Assembly: GCF_918698095.1 (NCBI RefSeq)
Contig: NZ_CAKKLY010000002.1
Coordinates: 62,001-126,000, forward strand
Length of the DNA: 64,000 bases
Reading direction: 5' to 3'
Origin: Arthrobacter sp. Bi83
Lineage (GTDB): Bacteria > Actinomycetota > Actinomycetes > Actinomycetales > Micrococcaceae
Position 1 is the stretch's first letter. The number at the start of each line of letters is the position of its first letter. Under the pieces are notes generated by a model. It did not search any database, was not told the origin of the DNA, and worked only from the letters and a program-made list of their open reading frames with translations. A program made the position numbers and the translations under genes. Of the stretch, positions 1-8,106 are shown one piece after another.

Positions 1-1501
1 ATTCCTTGCCCAGGATCACCATGGACTCGAACAGCGGCGGTGAGATTCTGCGCCCGGAGATGGCCGTGCGCACTGGCCCGAATGCCAGCCTCGGCTTGAT
101 GCCAAGGTCCTCCACGAGGGCCTGCTTCAAGGCGGTCTGGATGTTCTCAGCGTTCCAGTCGTCGATGGGCTCGAGCGCCGCCACGGCAGCGTCGAGAACC
201 TCCTGGAGGTTCTGGGGCAGTCCCTTGCGGGCGTCGTCCGCGACGTCGATCGCGTCGTCCTTCTTGAACAGGAAGGCGAGCATTTCCGGAGCTTCACCCA
301 GCAGGGAGATGCGCTCCTGGATCAGCGGGGCAGCCTCGGCGAGGATCTCCTCCTGCCGTTCACTCAGGCTCTCCCCGACGAATCCAGAGGCCCTGAGGTA
401 CGGGACCAGGCGTCCGCGGAAGTCCTCCGGGTCGAGCATGCGGATATGCGTGCCGTTGATGGCTTCGGCCTTCTTGATGTCGAAGCGGGCCGGGTTGGCG
501 AGTACGTCGTTGACGTCGAAGTGCTCGATCAGCTGCTCCACCGTGAAGATGTCCTCGTCGGCGGACAGGCTCCAGCCCAGCAGCGAGAGGTAGTTCAGCA
601 GGCCTTCGGGGATGAAGCCACGGTCCCGGAGCAGGAACAGGTTGGACTGCGGATCGCGCTTGGAGAGCTTCTTGTTGCCCTCTCCCATGACGTACGGAAG
701 GTGGCCGAAGACCGGCATGTAGCTGGCGACGCCGATGTCCATGAGCGCGCGGATCAGCACCACCTGACGGGGCGTGGAGGACAGCAGGTCCTCACCGCGG
801 AGGACGTGCGTGATGCCCATCAGGGCGTCGTCGACCGGGTTGACCAGCGTGTACAGCGGGGAACCGTCGGCGCGGACAATGACATAGTCCGGAATGCTGC
901 CGGCCTTGAAGGTGATCTCGCCACGGACCATGTCGGTGAAGGTGACGTCCTCATCCGGCATCCGGACGCGGAGCACGGGCTTGCGGCCCTCGGCCTGGAA
1001 CGCCGCCAGCTGCTCCTCGGAGAGCTCACGGTCGAAGTTGTCATAGCCCAGCTTGGGATCGCGGCCGGCTGCCCGGTGGCGGGCTTCGACCTCCTCCGGC
1101 GAGGAGTAGCACTCGTAGGCGTATCCGGCGTCGATCAGCTTGGCCACGACGTCCTTGTAGAGGTCCAGACGCTGCGACTGGCGGTAGGGCTCGTGCGGAC
1201 CCCCGACTTCCACGCCTTCTTCCCAGGAGATGCCGAGCCACTTCAGGGCCTCCAGCAGCTGCTGGTAGCTCTCCTCCGAGTCGCGCGCGGCGTCCGTGTC
1301 CTCGATGCGGAACACGAATGTGCCCTTGGTGTGCCGGGCGTGGGCCCAGTTAAAGAGGGCCGTGCGGATCAGGCCGACGTGCGGGGTGCCGGTGGGTGAC
1401 GGGCAGAACCGGACGCGGACGGGGGTGTCGGCAGTGACTTCACGCGTGACTTCGAGGGGGGCAGAGCCGGGGACGGCGTTGGGCGCAGAAGGAGTAGTCA
1501 T
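1..1501 (-). CDS. gltX: Glutamyl-tRNA synthetase (partial, C-terminal end outside window)
   Basis: Charges tRNA-Glu with glutamate in the cytoplasm (class I synthetase). After an N-terminal extension of about 30 residues the protein shows the HIGH-type signature in PTGTPHVGL and the KMSKS-type signature in KLSKRDP. The sequence [12 protein letters not shown] just before the window edge is typical of the last stretch of actinobacterial GltX, so only a handful of C-terminal residues are probably missing (500 codons are visible). The ATG at 1501 is preceded by GGAG five bases upstream, so this is a leadered gene. It lies downstream of the FAA hydrolase gene but is separated from it by a strong intrinsic terminator, so it probably has its own promoter in about 1502-1570. 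Identity is confident; discrimination between Glu-only and Glu/Gln charging cannot be read from this alone. Confidence 0.96.
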   Translation of the reverse strand, partial: MTTPSAPNAVPGSAPLEVTREVTADTPVRVRFCPSPTGTPHVGLIRTALFNWAHARHTKGTFVFRIEDTDAARDSEESYQQLLEALKWLGISWEEGVEVGGPHEPYRQSQRLDLYKDVVAKLIDAGYAYECYSSPEEVEARHRAAGRDPKLGYDNFDRELSEEQLAAFQAEGRKPVLRVRMPDEDVTFTDMVRGEITFKAGSIPDYVIVRADGSPLYTLVNPVDDALMGITHVLRGEDLLSSTPRQVVLIRALMDIGVASYMPVFGHLPYVMGEGNKKLSKRDPQSNLFLLRDRGFIPEGLLNYLSLLGWSLSADEDIFTVEQLIEHFDVNDVLANPARFDIKKAEAINGTHIRMLDPEDFRGRLVPYLRASGFVGESLSERQEEILAEAAPLIQERISLLGEAPEMLAFLFKKDDAIDVADDARKGLPQNLQEVLDAAVAALEPIDDWNAENIQTALKQALVEDLGIKPRLAFGPVRTAISGRRISPPLFESMVILGKE

Positions 1502-1571
1502 AGTGACTCCAACTTTACCGCCTGCCCGATCACGGATTTCGACGCAGGCTCCGGTGCGCACATCCGCTACG

Positions 1572-1613
1572 AAAACGGACGGCCGCACCGTGGATCCACG
1601 GTGCGGCCGTCCG
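1572..1613 (-). terminator. Intrinsic terminator of the FAA hydrolase gene, perfect 38-bp palindrome
   Basis: Positions 1576-1613 form a perfect palindrome with 19-bp arms and no unpaired centre (the middle is GGATCC). Read on the minus strand it lies 19 bp past the stop codon at 1633 and is followed directly by TTTT (1575-1572), the layout of a rho-independent terminator. It insulates gltX from the upstream gene. Confidence 0.85.
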
Positions 1614-1632
1614 AAATCGGAGCGAAAAGCAG

Positions 1633-2409
1633 TTAGCGGCGGACTATCGGGTTGGACAGCCTGCCGATGCCCTCGATTTCCACCTCGTACCGGTCACCGG
1701 CCTGCACGAGGTCGACGCCGGCCGGGGTGCCGGTCATGATGACGTCGCCGGGGAGGAGGGTAAACGCGCTCGAGACGATGGAAACAAGTTCCCGGACGCC
1801 GCGGATCATCTGGCTGGTGCTGCCGTCCTGGCGGAGTTCGCCGTTGAGCCACCCCTTGATGGACAGGTCCTCGGGGTCCAGTTCGGTTTCGATCCAGGGC
1901 CCCAGCGGCGCGGAGGTGTCGAACCCCTTGGCGCGGGCCCACTGCAGGTCGGTCTTCTGAACGTCCCGGGCGGTGAGGTCATTGCCGCAGGTGTACCCGA
2001 AGATGACGTCGTCCGCGCGTTCTTCCGGAACGTCCTTGCAGATCCGGCCGATGACGACGCAGAGCTCGGCCTCGTAGGAGACTTCATCGGAGAACTCCGG
2101 CAGCACGATGGGATCGTTCGGGCCTACCACCGAGGTGTTGGGCTTGAGGAACAGCAGGGGCTGCTGCGGCACTTCGTTGCCGAGCTCGCGGGCGTGCTCC
2201 ACGAAATTCCTGCCCACGCCGATGACCTTGCTGCGGGGAATGATGGGTGCGAGCAGGCGGACGTCCTCCAGCTTGTGGCGGACGTGCGTGCGTTCCACGC
2301 CGTTGAAGAACGGGTCGCCGTTGATGACAGTAATTTCCTCACTGCCGGACTGGCCTTCAACAACGCCGTAGAGGGGATCAGAATCGACTACAAACCGGGC
2401 AATACGCAT
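1633..2409 (-). CDS. Fumarylacetoacetate hydrolase family protein
   Basis: Member of the FAA hydrolase superfamily (metal-dependent C-C bond hydrolases, decarboxylases and oxaloacetate tautomerase-like enzymes). The 258-aa length and the family landmarks are present: [10 protein letters not shown], the metal-ligand region [26 protein letters not shown], and [12 protein letters not shown] near the C-terminus. The start is the ATG at 2409; a TAGGCT box (2417-2422 on the minus strand) sits exactly 7 nt upstream, so the mRNA is probably leaderless. The gene lies between the MBL hydrolase and gltX, with no aromatic catabolic genes nearby, so the substrate is unknown; a housekeeping oxaloacetate or acylpyruvate activity is as likely as ring-fission product hydrolysis. 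A second, only distantly similar paralogue lies at 36397-37254. Confidence 0.88.
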   Translation of the reverse strand: MRIARFVVDSDPLYGVVEGQSGSEEITVINGDPFFNGVERTHVRHKLEDVRLLAPIIPRSKVIGVGRNFVEHARELGNEVPQQPLLFLKPNTSVVGPNDPIVLPEFSDEVSYEAELCVVIGRICKDVPEERADDVIFGYTCGNDLTARDVQKTDLQWARAKGFDTSAPLGPWIETELDPEDLSIKGWLNGELRQDGSTSQMIRGVRELVSIVSSAFTLLPGDVIMTGTPAGVDLVQAGDRYEVEIEGIGRLSNPIVRR

Positions 2410-2457
2410 GGTTCCAAGCCTACAGTCTTGGTTCGGCTCCCCCGTCGCGTCCCGCCG

Positions 2458-3255
2458 TCAGGTCCGGTCGTGCAGGGTGCGCAGATACTCCAGCTGGGCA
2501 GCCACCGAATTCTCGGCCGCGCGCCGCACTGCCGGATCGACGTCGGCATAGACAACATCCGTGACCTCCGCGACTCCGGCCTTCCCTCCCAAGCCGGCGA
2601 GGGCCGCCCGGATCTGGCTGAGCCGGTCCAGGCGGTGGCTGCGGTAGTCCCGGACCACGGCGTCGAGTGCCGGAAGGACCGGACCATGCGCAGGCAGCAC
2701 GGTGGCTGGCCCCAGCAGTTCCAGCCGGTCGAGGGAAGACAGGTAGTCATCCAGACGGCCGTCCGGGTGGTCCAGAACGGTAGTCCCGCGGCCCAGGATC
2801 GTGTCGCCGGTGAGCACGGAACCGGCCGGCCCGTCGAGGGGCAGGTGGAAGCAGACCGAATCGGAGGTGTGGCCCGGGGTGGCGACCACCCGGACTTCGG
2901 TTCCGGCAACTGCGATGGTCTCACCGGGCCGGAGCGGCGCGGCCCCGATGCAGTGCGCCGGGTCGGCCGCGCGGACGGGCGCACCCGTCAGTTCGTGGAG
3001 GCGCGCCGCCCCGGCGGTGTGGTCCGCATGGCGGTGGGTGATCAGGATCAGTTCCACGGAACCAGCAGCGGCCAGCGCATGGAGGTGCGCCTCGTCGAGC
3101 GGGCCAGGGTCCACCACAGCGGTCCCTGGATGGCCCCCTGCACTAATAAGGTACGAATTGGTGCCGTCCAGGCTCATGGGCCCGGGGTTCGGGGCCAGGT
3201 GGAACCTGGTCAGCGGGCTGCTGGCTTTGAGGGCTGGCGTGATGTCCGGATTCAC
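2458..3255 (-). CDS. MBL-fold metallo-hydrolase (glyoxalase II / LACTB2-like)
   Basis: A 265-aa cytoplasmic metallo-beta-lactamase-fold hydrolase. The zinc motif THRHADH is at residues 73-79; further histidine and aspartate ligands appear in TPGHTSDSV and in VLTGDTILG, and ALPAHG supplies the last metal histidine. The arrangement NSYLI...DPG then THRHADH is typical of the LACTB2 / hydroxyacylglutathione-hydrolase-like group, and the C-terminal part resembles the winged-helix extension of that group. The start codon is GTG at 3255. It lies 48 bp upstream of the FAA hydrolase gene and downstream of ilvE, from which a GC-rich hairpin separates it. The substrate cannot be inferred; generic thioester or lactone hydrolysis is plausible. 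Confidence 0.85.
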   Translation of the reverse strand: MNPDITPALKASSPLTRFHLAPNPGPMSLDGTNSYLISAGGHPGTAVVDPGPLDEAHLHALAAAGSVELILITHRHADHTAGAARLHELTGAPVRAADPAHCIGAAPLRPGETIAVAGTEVRVVATPGHTSDSVCFHLPLDGPAGSVLTGDTILGRGTTVLDHPDGRLDDYLSSLDRLELLGPATVLPAHGPVLPALDAVVRDYRSHRLDRLSQIRAALAGLGGKAGVAEVTDVVYADVDPAVRRAAENSVAAQLEYLRTLHDRT

Positions 3256-3284
3256 AGTCCCATTCTTGCATTTCCGGGAAACGC

Positions 3285-3341
3285 CGACGGCGGGCGGCCG
3301 GTTCAGTGCCGCAACGGCACCACCCCGGCCACCCGCCGTCG
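3285..3341 (-). terminator. Large GC-rich hairpin after ilvE (probable terminator)
   Basis: CGACGGCGGGCGGCCGG at 3285-3301 pairs with its complement at 3325-3341 with a single mismatch, and the loop holds a second hairpin (GTGCCG CAA CGGCAC). It lies 14 bp beyond the ilvE stop on the minus strand. Only a short T run (GTTT) follows, so termination may be weak. Confidence 0.55.
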
Positions 3342-3355
3342 TACGTACAAAAGCG

Positions 3356-4468
3356 TCAGGCGAGCCGGGTCAGCCAGCCGTGGGTGTCGGCGACCTTGCC
3401 CGTCTGGATGCCGAGCAGCTGCTCGCGGATGGCCATGGTGGTTTCGCCAGCCTTGGCGTCCTCCGAACCGATGAACTCCGTGTCGTCCTTAAGGACGCCG
3501 ATGGGTGTGATGACGGCGGCGGTGCCGCAGGCGAAGACCTCGGTGATGTCACCGGAGGCCACGCCGTCACGCCATTCATCCAGCGTGATCTTGCGCTCTG
3601 CGACTTCGCGGCCCATGTCCTTGGCCACCTGCATGACGGACATCCGCGTGACGCCCTCAAGAATGGTTCCGGTCAGGGCGGGCGTGACCAGCGAGCCGTC
3701 CTTCATCACGAAGAACACGTTCATGCCGCCCAGTTCCTCTACCGCGTTGTCGTTGAACTGGTCGAGGAACAGCACCTGCTTGCAGCCGTGGGCCTCAGCT
3801 TCCTGCTGCGCGATCAGCGACGCCGCGTAGTTGCCGCCACACTTCGCGGCGCCGGTACCGCCGCGGCCTGCGCGGGCGTACTGTCGCGAGATCCAGATGG
3901 AAACGGGCTTCAGCTCGCCGCCGAAGTAGTTGCCTGCCGGCGACGCGATGACCCGGAAGGACACCTCGCGGGCGGCGCGGACGCCCAGGAATGCCTCGGT
4001 GGCGATCATGAATGGACGCAGGTAAAGGGCCTCGCCGTCGCCGGCCGGGACCCATTCCTTGTCCGCGGCCACGAGTTCACGGATGGCACCCAGGAAGTAC
4101 TCGGCCGGAATCTCCGGCAGGGCCAGGCGGCGGGCGGACTGGTTCATGCGCGCGGCGTTGGCCTCGGGCCGGAAGGTCCAGATGGTGCCGTCGGCGTGCC
4201 GGTAGGCCTTGAGCCCTTCGAAGATCTCCTGCCCGTAGTGCAGGACGGCTGCCGAGGGGTCAAGCATGATGGGCCCGTAGGCCTCAATCCGGGCATCGCG
4301 CCAGCCGCCCTGTCCGTTTTCATCGACGCTGTAGTCAACGATCGCGGTGTGGTCGGTGAAGTAGTTGCCGAAACCCGGGTTCGCCAGGATGGCTGCACGC
4401 TCTTCAGCAGACTTCGGGGTGGCCGACGGCTGCTGGGTGAATTCGACGCCATGGGCAGTCTGAGTCAT
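3356..4468 (-). CDS. ilvE: Branched-chain amino acid aminotransferase
   Basis: Class IV PLP aminotransferase that carries out the last step of valine, leucine and isoleucine synthesis, transferring the amino group from glutamate to the branched 2-oxo acids. The 370-aa length fits the long actinobacterial/eukaryotic type. The PLP lysine lies in GAAKCGGNY, followed by the expected EAEAHGCKQVLFLD and VEELGGMNVFFV segments; the cofactor-phosphate loop is in EVFACGTAAVI. The ATG at 4468 has a strong GGAGGAA ribosome site. It lies 101 bp downstream of leuB on the same strand, so the two may be partly cotranscribed, which matches their shared pathway. Confidence 0.95.
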   Translation of the reverse strand: MTQTAHGVEFTQQPSATPKSAEERAAILANPGFGNYFTDHTAIVDYSVDENGQGGWRDARIEAYGPIMLDPSAAVLHYGQEIFEGLKAYRHADGTIWTFRPEANAARMNQSARRLALPEIPAEYFLGAIRELVAADKEWVPAGDGEALYLRPFMIATEAFLGVRAAREVSFRVIASPAGNYFGGELKPVSIWISRQYARAGRGGTGAAKCGGNYAASLIAQQEAEAHGCKQVLFLDQFNDNAVEELGGMNVFFVMKDGSLVTPALTGTILEGVTRMSVMQVAKDMGREVAERKITLDEWRDGVASGDITEVFACGTAAVITPIGVLKDDTEFIGSEDAKAGETTMAIREQLLGIQTGKVADTHGWLTRLA

Positions 4469-4569
4469 GGTTCCTCCACTGTCGGCTGCCTGGCATGTGA
4501 ACGTGGTTCAGCATCGGACCACGGCAGCATTTTGGTGATTCAGGTCAAGCTTACGCCTGCTGGACGGGG

Positions 4570-5622
4570 CTAAACGGCAGCGGCAATGGCGTCGCCAATG
4601 GCGCTGGTGGTCCGCGCTTCGCCGTTGCGGCTTTCGACGTCGGCCACCACCGCGGTCTCGATCTTGCGTGCCGCGTCGGAGAAGCCCAAATGGTCCAGCA
4701 GCAGCGCCGCCGACAGGATGGCGGCCGTGGGGTCCGCCTTCTGCTGCCCGGCAATGTCCGGAGCGGATCCGTGAACCGGTTCAAACATGGACGGGGCCGT
4801 CCGGTCCATGTTGATGTTACCGGATGCTGCCAGTCCGATGCCGCCGGTGATGGCCGCAGCGAGGTCCGTGATGATGTCGCCGAAGAGGTTGTCCGTGACG
4901 ATCACGTCGAAGCGTGAGGGGTCGGTGACCATGAAGATCGTGGCGGCGTCGATGTGCAGATAGTCGTGGCTGACTTCGGGGAATTCCTCGGCGACGGCTT
5001 CCACCGTGCGCTTCCAGAGGTGCCCGGCGTACACCAGGACGTTGTGCTTGTGGACCAGGGTCAGCTTCTTGCGCGGGCGCTCGCTGGCGCGCCGGAACGC
5101 ATCGCGCACCACTCGCTCCACGCCATGCGCGGTGTTCAGCGAGACTTCCGTGGCCACCTCATGGCGGGTGCCGGCACGCAGGGTGCCACCGTTGCCCACA
5201 TAGGGGCCTTCGGTGCCTTCCCGGACCACGATGAAATCAATGGCTCCAGGGGCGGACAGCGGGCTGCCCACGCCGCCGTAGAGCCTGGAGGGACGCAGGT
5301 TGACGAAGTGGTCAAGGCTGAACCGCAGCTTGAGGAGCATCTCGCGCTCGATGATGCCGGAGGGGATCCGGGTGTCCCCGGGGGCGGCGCCGACCGCGCC
5401 GAACAGGATGGCGTCGCGGGTCCGCAGGTCCTCGAGCACGGACTCCGGAAGTGTCTCGCCGGTCTCCAGCCAGTGCTGCGCACCGAGCTTGTAGTGGGTC
5501 TGCTCGAGGGTGACGCCTTCGGCGGCGACCACTTTTTCGAGGACCTTGATGGCTTCGGCGATGACCTCGGGGCCAATGCCGTCACCGGGGATGACAGCGA
5601 GATTGATCGTTGATGCGCTCAT
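4570..5622 (-). CDS. leuB: 3-isopropylmalate dehydrogenase
   Basis: NAD-dependent oxidative decarboxylase of leucine synthesis, converting 3-isopropylmalate to 2-oxoisocaproate. The 350-aa protein starts [15 protein letters not shown], the family N-terminus, and carries the metal/substrate segment [19 protein letters not shown] plus [13 protein letters not shown] near the C-terminus. The ATG at 5622 is preceded by TACCCT ending 6 nt upstream, so the transcript is probably leaderless; a TTGACC box lies 19 bp before that, and the TGAGACG element shared with ilvB and ilvD lies directly upstream of it. leuC, leuD and leuA are not in the window. Confidence 0.95.
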   Translation of the reverse strand: MSASTINLAVIPGDGIGPEVIAEAIKVLEKVVAAEGVTLEQTHYKLGAQHWLETGETLPESVLEDLRTRDAILFGAVGAAPGDTRIPSGIIEREMLLKLRFSLDHFVNLRPSRLYGGVGSPLSAPGAIDFIVVREGTEGPYVGNGGTLRAGTRHEVATEVSLNTAHGVERVVRDAFRRASERPRKKLTLVHKHNVLVYAGHLWKRTVEAVAEEFPEVSHDYLHIDAATIFMVTDPSRFDVIVTDNLFGDIITDLAAAITGGIGLAASGNINMDRTAPSMFEPVHGSAPDIAGQQKADPTAAILSAALLLDHLGFSDAARKIETAVVADVESRNGEARTTSAIGDAIAAAV

Positions 5623-5628
5623 GTTTTC

Positions 5629-5668
5629 AGGGTAGCCAAGCCATCCACATTCTGGTCAAACCGTCTCA
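5629..5668 (-). promoter_or_regulatory. leuB promoter with TGAGACG element
   Basis: On the minus strand the -10 candidate TACCCT covers 5634-5629 and the -35 candidate TTGACC covers 5659-5654 (19-bp spacer). TGAGACG (5668-5662) abuts the -35 box. The same heptamer occurs upstream of ilvB and ilvD, which suggests one regulator of branched-chain amino acid synthesis. Confidence 0.5.
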
Positions 5669-5694
5669 TTATTCGAGCAGCGCCGCGACGGGGG

Positions 5695-5744
5695 GATTAA
5701 AGGCGAACGCTCCCCCGCCCTTCCGGTGAAGGGTGAGGGAGCGT
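5695..5744 (-). terminator. Intrinsic terminator downstream of metG
   Basis: ACGCTCCCCCGCCCTT (5707-5722) pairs with AAGGGTGAGGGAGCGT (5729-5744); the two odd pairs become G-U in one of the transcripts. It lies 11 bp past the metG stop and is followed on the minus strand by CGCCTTTAA. Confidence 0.7.
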
Positions 5745-5755
5745 CCGGCAGGGGG

Positions 5756-7315
5756 CTACGCTTCGGCGGGCTCTTCGTACTTGGGGAAGACCGGTGCCGG
5801 CGCGGGCAGTTCGGTGCCGGCGACAATCGGCGTCGGGATGGCAGCGAACTGCCGGGCGTCGCCCTCCGGCTGCCCCAACGTGCCCAGAAGGGCCGCCGAC
5901 GCCCCCGGCATGACCGGCTGCGCCAGGATCGCGACGATGCGAAGCACCTCAAGGGTCACGTACAGCACAGTCCGCATGCGTTCGACGTCGGACTTCCGCA
6001 GGACCCAGGGGGCCTGCTCGGCGAAGTACGCGTTGGTGTCGCCCAGCACACCCCAGATCGCTTCAAGGGCACGGCTGAATTCCTGCTTGTCGAAGGCGGC
6101 GCGCGCCTGCTCAAGCAGGCCGTTCGCCTGGGCCAGGATGGCCTGGTCCTCGGCGGTGAAGGCTCCGGGGACCGGCACCCGGCCTTCGCAGTTCTTCGCC
6201 ACCATGGACAGCGACCGCTGCGCCAGGTTTCCGAAGTTGTTGGCGAGGTCCGAGTTCATCCGCCCCACGATCGCCTCGTGGTTGTAGCTGCCATCTGCGC
6301 CGAAAGGCACTTCACGGAGGAAGAAGAACCGGACCTGGTCCAGGCCGTACTGGGCTACGAAGTCGGCCGGGGCCACCACGTTGCCCAGCGACTTCGACAT
6401 CTTCACTCCATTGTTGTGCAGGAAGCCGTGGATCATCACGCGCCGCGGCAGTTCCAGGCCGGCACTCATCAGAAAAGCAGGCCAGTAGATGGCGTGGAAG
6501 CGCGAGATGTCCTTGCCGATCACGTGGACGTCGGCAGGCCAGAATTTCCTGAAGGACGCCGATTCCACATCCGGGTATCCGGCGCCGGTCAGGTAGTTCG
6601 TCAGGGCGTCCACCCATACGTACATGACGTGCTTGTCGTTGCCGGGTACCGGAACGCCCCAGTCAAAGGTGGTGCGGCTGATGGAGAGGTCTTCGAGGCC
6701 GCGCTTGACGAAGCTGATGACCTCGTTGAAACGGGACTGCGGGGCGCCGAACTCCGGCTGCGCCTCGTAGAGCGCCAGCAGCTTGTCCTGGTAGTTGGAG
6801 AGGCGGAAGAAGTAGCTCTCCTCGGCCGTCCAAGTGACAGGGGTGTCGGTCTCCTTGGTGTACCGGTCGCCGTCCTCCTTCACCACGGTGTCGTCTTCCA
6901 CGTAGTAGGCCTCGTCGCGGACGGAGTACCAGCCCTCGTACTTGGAGAGGTAGATGTCGCCGTTGGCTTCCATCTTCTTCCAGATGGCCTGCGAAGCGGT
7001 GTAGTGGTCGGTGTCCGTGGTGCGGATGAAGCGGTCGTAGGAGATCCCCAGGGCAGCGTGCGCCGCCTTGTAGATTTCCGCGTTCCGGTCCACGAGCTCC
7101 TTCGGCGTGACACCTTCCTTCTCCGCGGCCTGGGCGATTTTCAGACCGTGCTCGTCAGTGCCCGTCAGGAACATCACGTCGTAGCCATCGAGCCGCTTAA
7201 AACGGGCCATTGCATCGGTGGCAATGTACTCATACGCGTGGCCGATGTGCGGCACACCGTTGGGGTAGGTGATGGCCGTGGTGATGTAGAACGGGCGCTT
7301 GTCTGGGGAAGTCAC
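5756..7315 (-). CDS. metG: Methionyl-tRNA synthetase
   Basis: Charges initiator and elongator tRNA-Met (class I). The HIGH-type motif is in [12 protein letters not shown] near the N-terminus and the KMSKS motif in [10 protein letters not shown] at about residue 300. With 519 residues it is the short form without the C-terminal dimerisation/tRNA-binding extension, usual for actinobacteria. Translation starts at the GTG at 7315; TAACGT (minus strand 7328-7323) lies 7 nt upstream, so the message is probably leaderless. It is followed by a terminator and precedes leuB by 133 bp. Confidence 0.95.
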   Translation of the reverse strand: MTSPDKRPFYITTAITYPNGVPHIGHAYEYIATDAMARFKRLDGYDVMFLTGTDEHGLKIAQAAEKEGVTPKELVDRNAEIYKAAHAALGISYDRFIRTTDTDHYTASQAIWKKMEANGDIYLSKYEGWYSVRDEAYYVEDDTVVKEDGDRYTKETDTPVTWTAEESYFFRLSNYQDKLLALYEAQPEFGAPQSRFNEVISFVKRGLEDLSISRTTFDWGVPVPGNDKHVMYVWVDALTNYLTGAGYPDVESASFRKFWPADVHVIGKDISRFHAIYWPAFLMSAGLELPRRVMIHGFLHNNGVKMSKSLGNVVAPADFVAQYGLDQVRFFFLREVPFGADGSYNHEAIVGRMNSDLANNFGNLAQRSLSMVAKNCEGRVPVPGAFTAEDQAILAQANGLLEQARAAFDKQEFSRALEAIWGVLGDTNAYFAEQAPWVLRKSDVERMRTVLYVTLEVLRIVAILAQPVMPGASAALLGTLGQPEGDARQFAAIPTPIVAGTELPAPAPVFPKYEEPAEA

Positions 7316-7350
7316 GGGCGGAACGTTACCTTTAGTGCGGAGGGATGAAT

Positions 7351-8106
7351 CTAGATCAGTTCGGTCAGCGTATCGCTCAGCCGGACCAGTTCGTGGTCAT
7401 GTGAAGCAACGAGGACGGCAATCCCGTCGGACGTCGTGTCCTTAAGGATGCTGATGATGCGGTTGGCGGACGCGCGGTCCAGGCTGGCTGTGGGCTCATC
7501 CACTACCAGGACGCGTGTTCCCAGAATCAGGGCCCGGGCAATGGCGACGCGCTGGCGCTCACCGCCGGAGAGCTGGGCTGGGCGGTGCCTCATCCGGCGG
7601 CCAAGTCCCACAAGATCCAAGAGGTCCTTGGCCATGTCGCGGCGCTTATCCACTTCACCGTCCGGGACTGCGGGCAGCAGGACATTTTCAAGGGCACTCA
7701 TGCCGTCGATCAGCGCCCCGCCCTGGTCGACGTAGCCGATCAGGGCACGCCGGCGGTCAGCGATCTCGTCATCGCCCATGCTTTCGAGCGACTGCCCCTC
7801 CCACAGCACCCGGCCCGACGTCGGCAGGGTGAGTCCCGCGCCCACGGTCAGGATGCTGGTCTTGCCGGAGCCGCTTCGGCCGGCGACACAGTGCATCTCA
7901 CCTGCGTGGAGCGTCAGGTCGAAGCCCTCCACCACGCTGACGGCGTCGGCTCCGCCTTTTCCGCCGCCGTAGCGGATGGTGATATTGCTCAGCTCGAGCG
8001 GGGTACCGTGATCGGCGGCCTTGACGAGGGTGTTGGCGCGCGTCTGGAGCGAGCCCTCGCCGTCGTCGTTCCCGCGCGCCCGGCGAAGGTTAAGGTCGTT
8101 GGTCAT
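7351..8106 (-). CDS. ABC transporter ATP-binding protein (MacB/LolD type)
   Basis: ATPase subunit (251 aa) of the exporter or mechanotransmission complex whose permease is encoded just upstream. Walker [10 protein letters not shown], the ABC signature [15 protein letters not shown] and Walker [13 protein letters not shown] are all intact, as is the switch-histidine region [12 protein letters not shown] chose the ATG at 8106, which overlaps the permease stop as ATGA and so implies translational coupling; a longer frame would start at 8139 inside the permease gene. The presence of one ATPase and one very large FtsX-type permease points to the type VII ABC group (MacB, LolCDE, FtsEX, BceAB); the substrate is unknown. 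Confidence 0.9.
   Translation of the reverse strand: MTNDLNLRRARGNDDGEGSLQTRANTLVKAADHGTPLELSNITIRYGGGKGGADAVSVVEGFDLTLHAGEMHCVAGRSGSGKTSILTVGAGLTLPTSGRVLWEGQSLESMGDDEIADRRRALIGYVDQGGALIDGMSALENVLLPAVPDGEVDKRRDMAKDLLDLVGLGRRMRHRPAQLSGGERQRVAIARALILGTRVLVVDEPTASLDRASANRIISILKDTTSDGIAVLVASHDHELVRLSDTLTELI

Noticed and set aside
2801..4573. Plus-strand open frame of 590 codons opposite the MBL hydrolase and ilvE
   Set aside because: Spans two real genes and the terminator between them in antisense; no start signal and no recognisable protein features.
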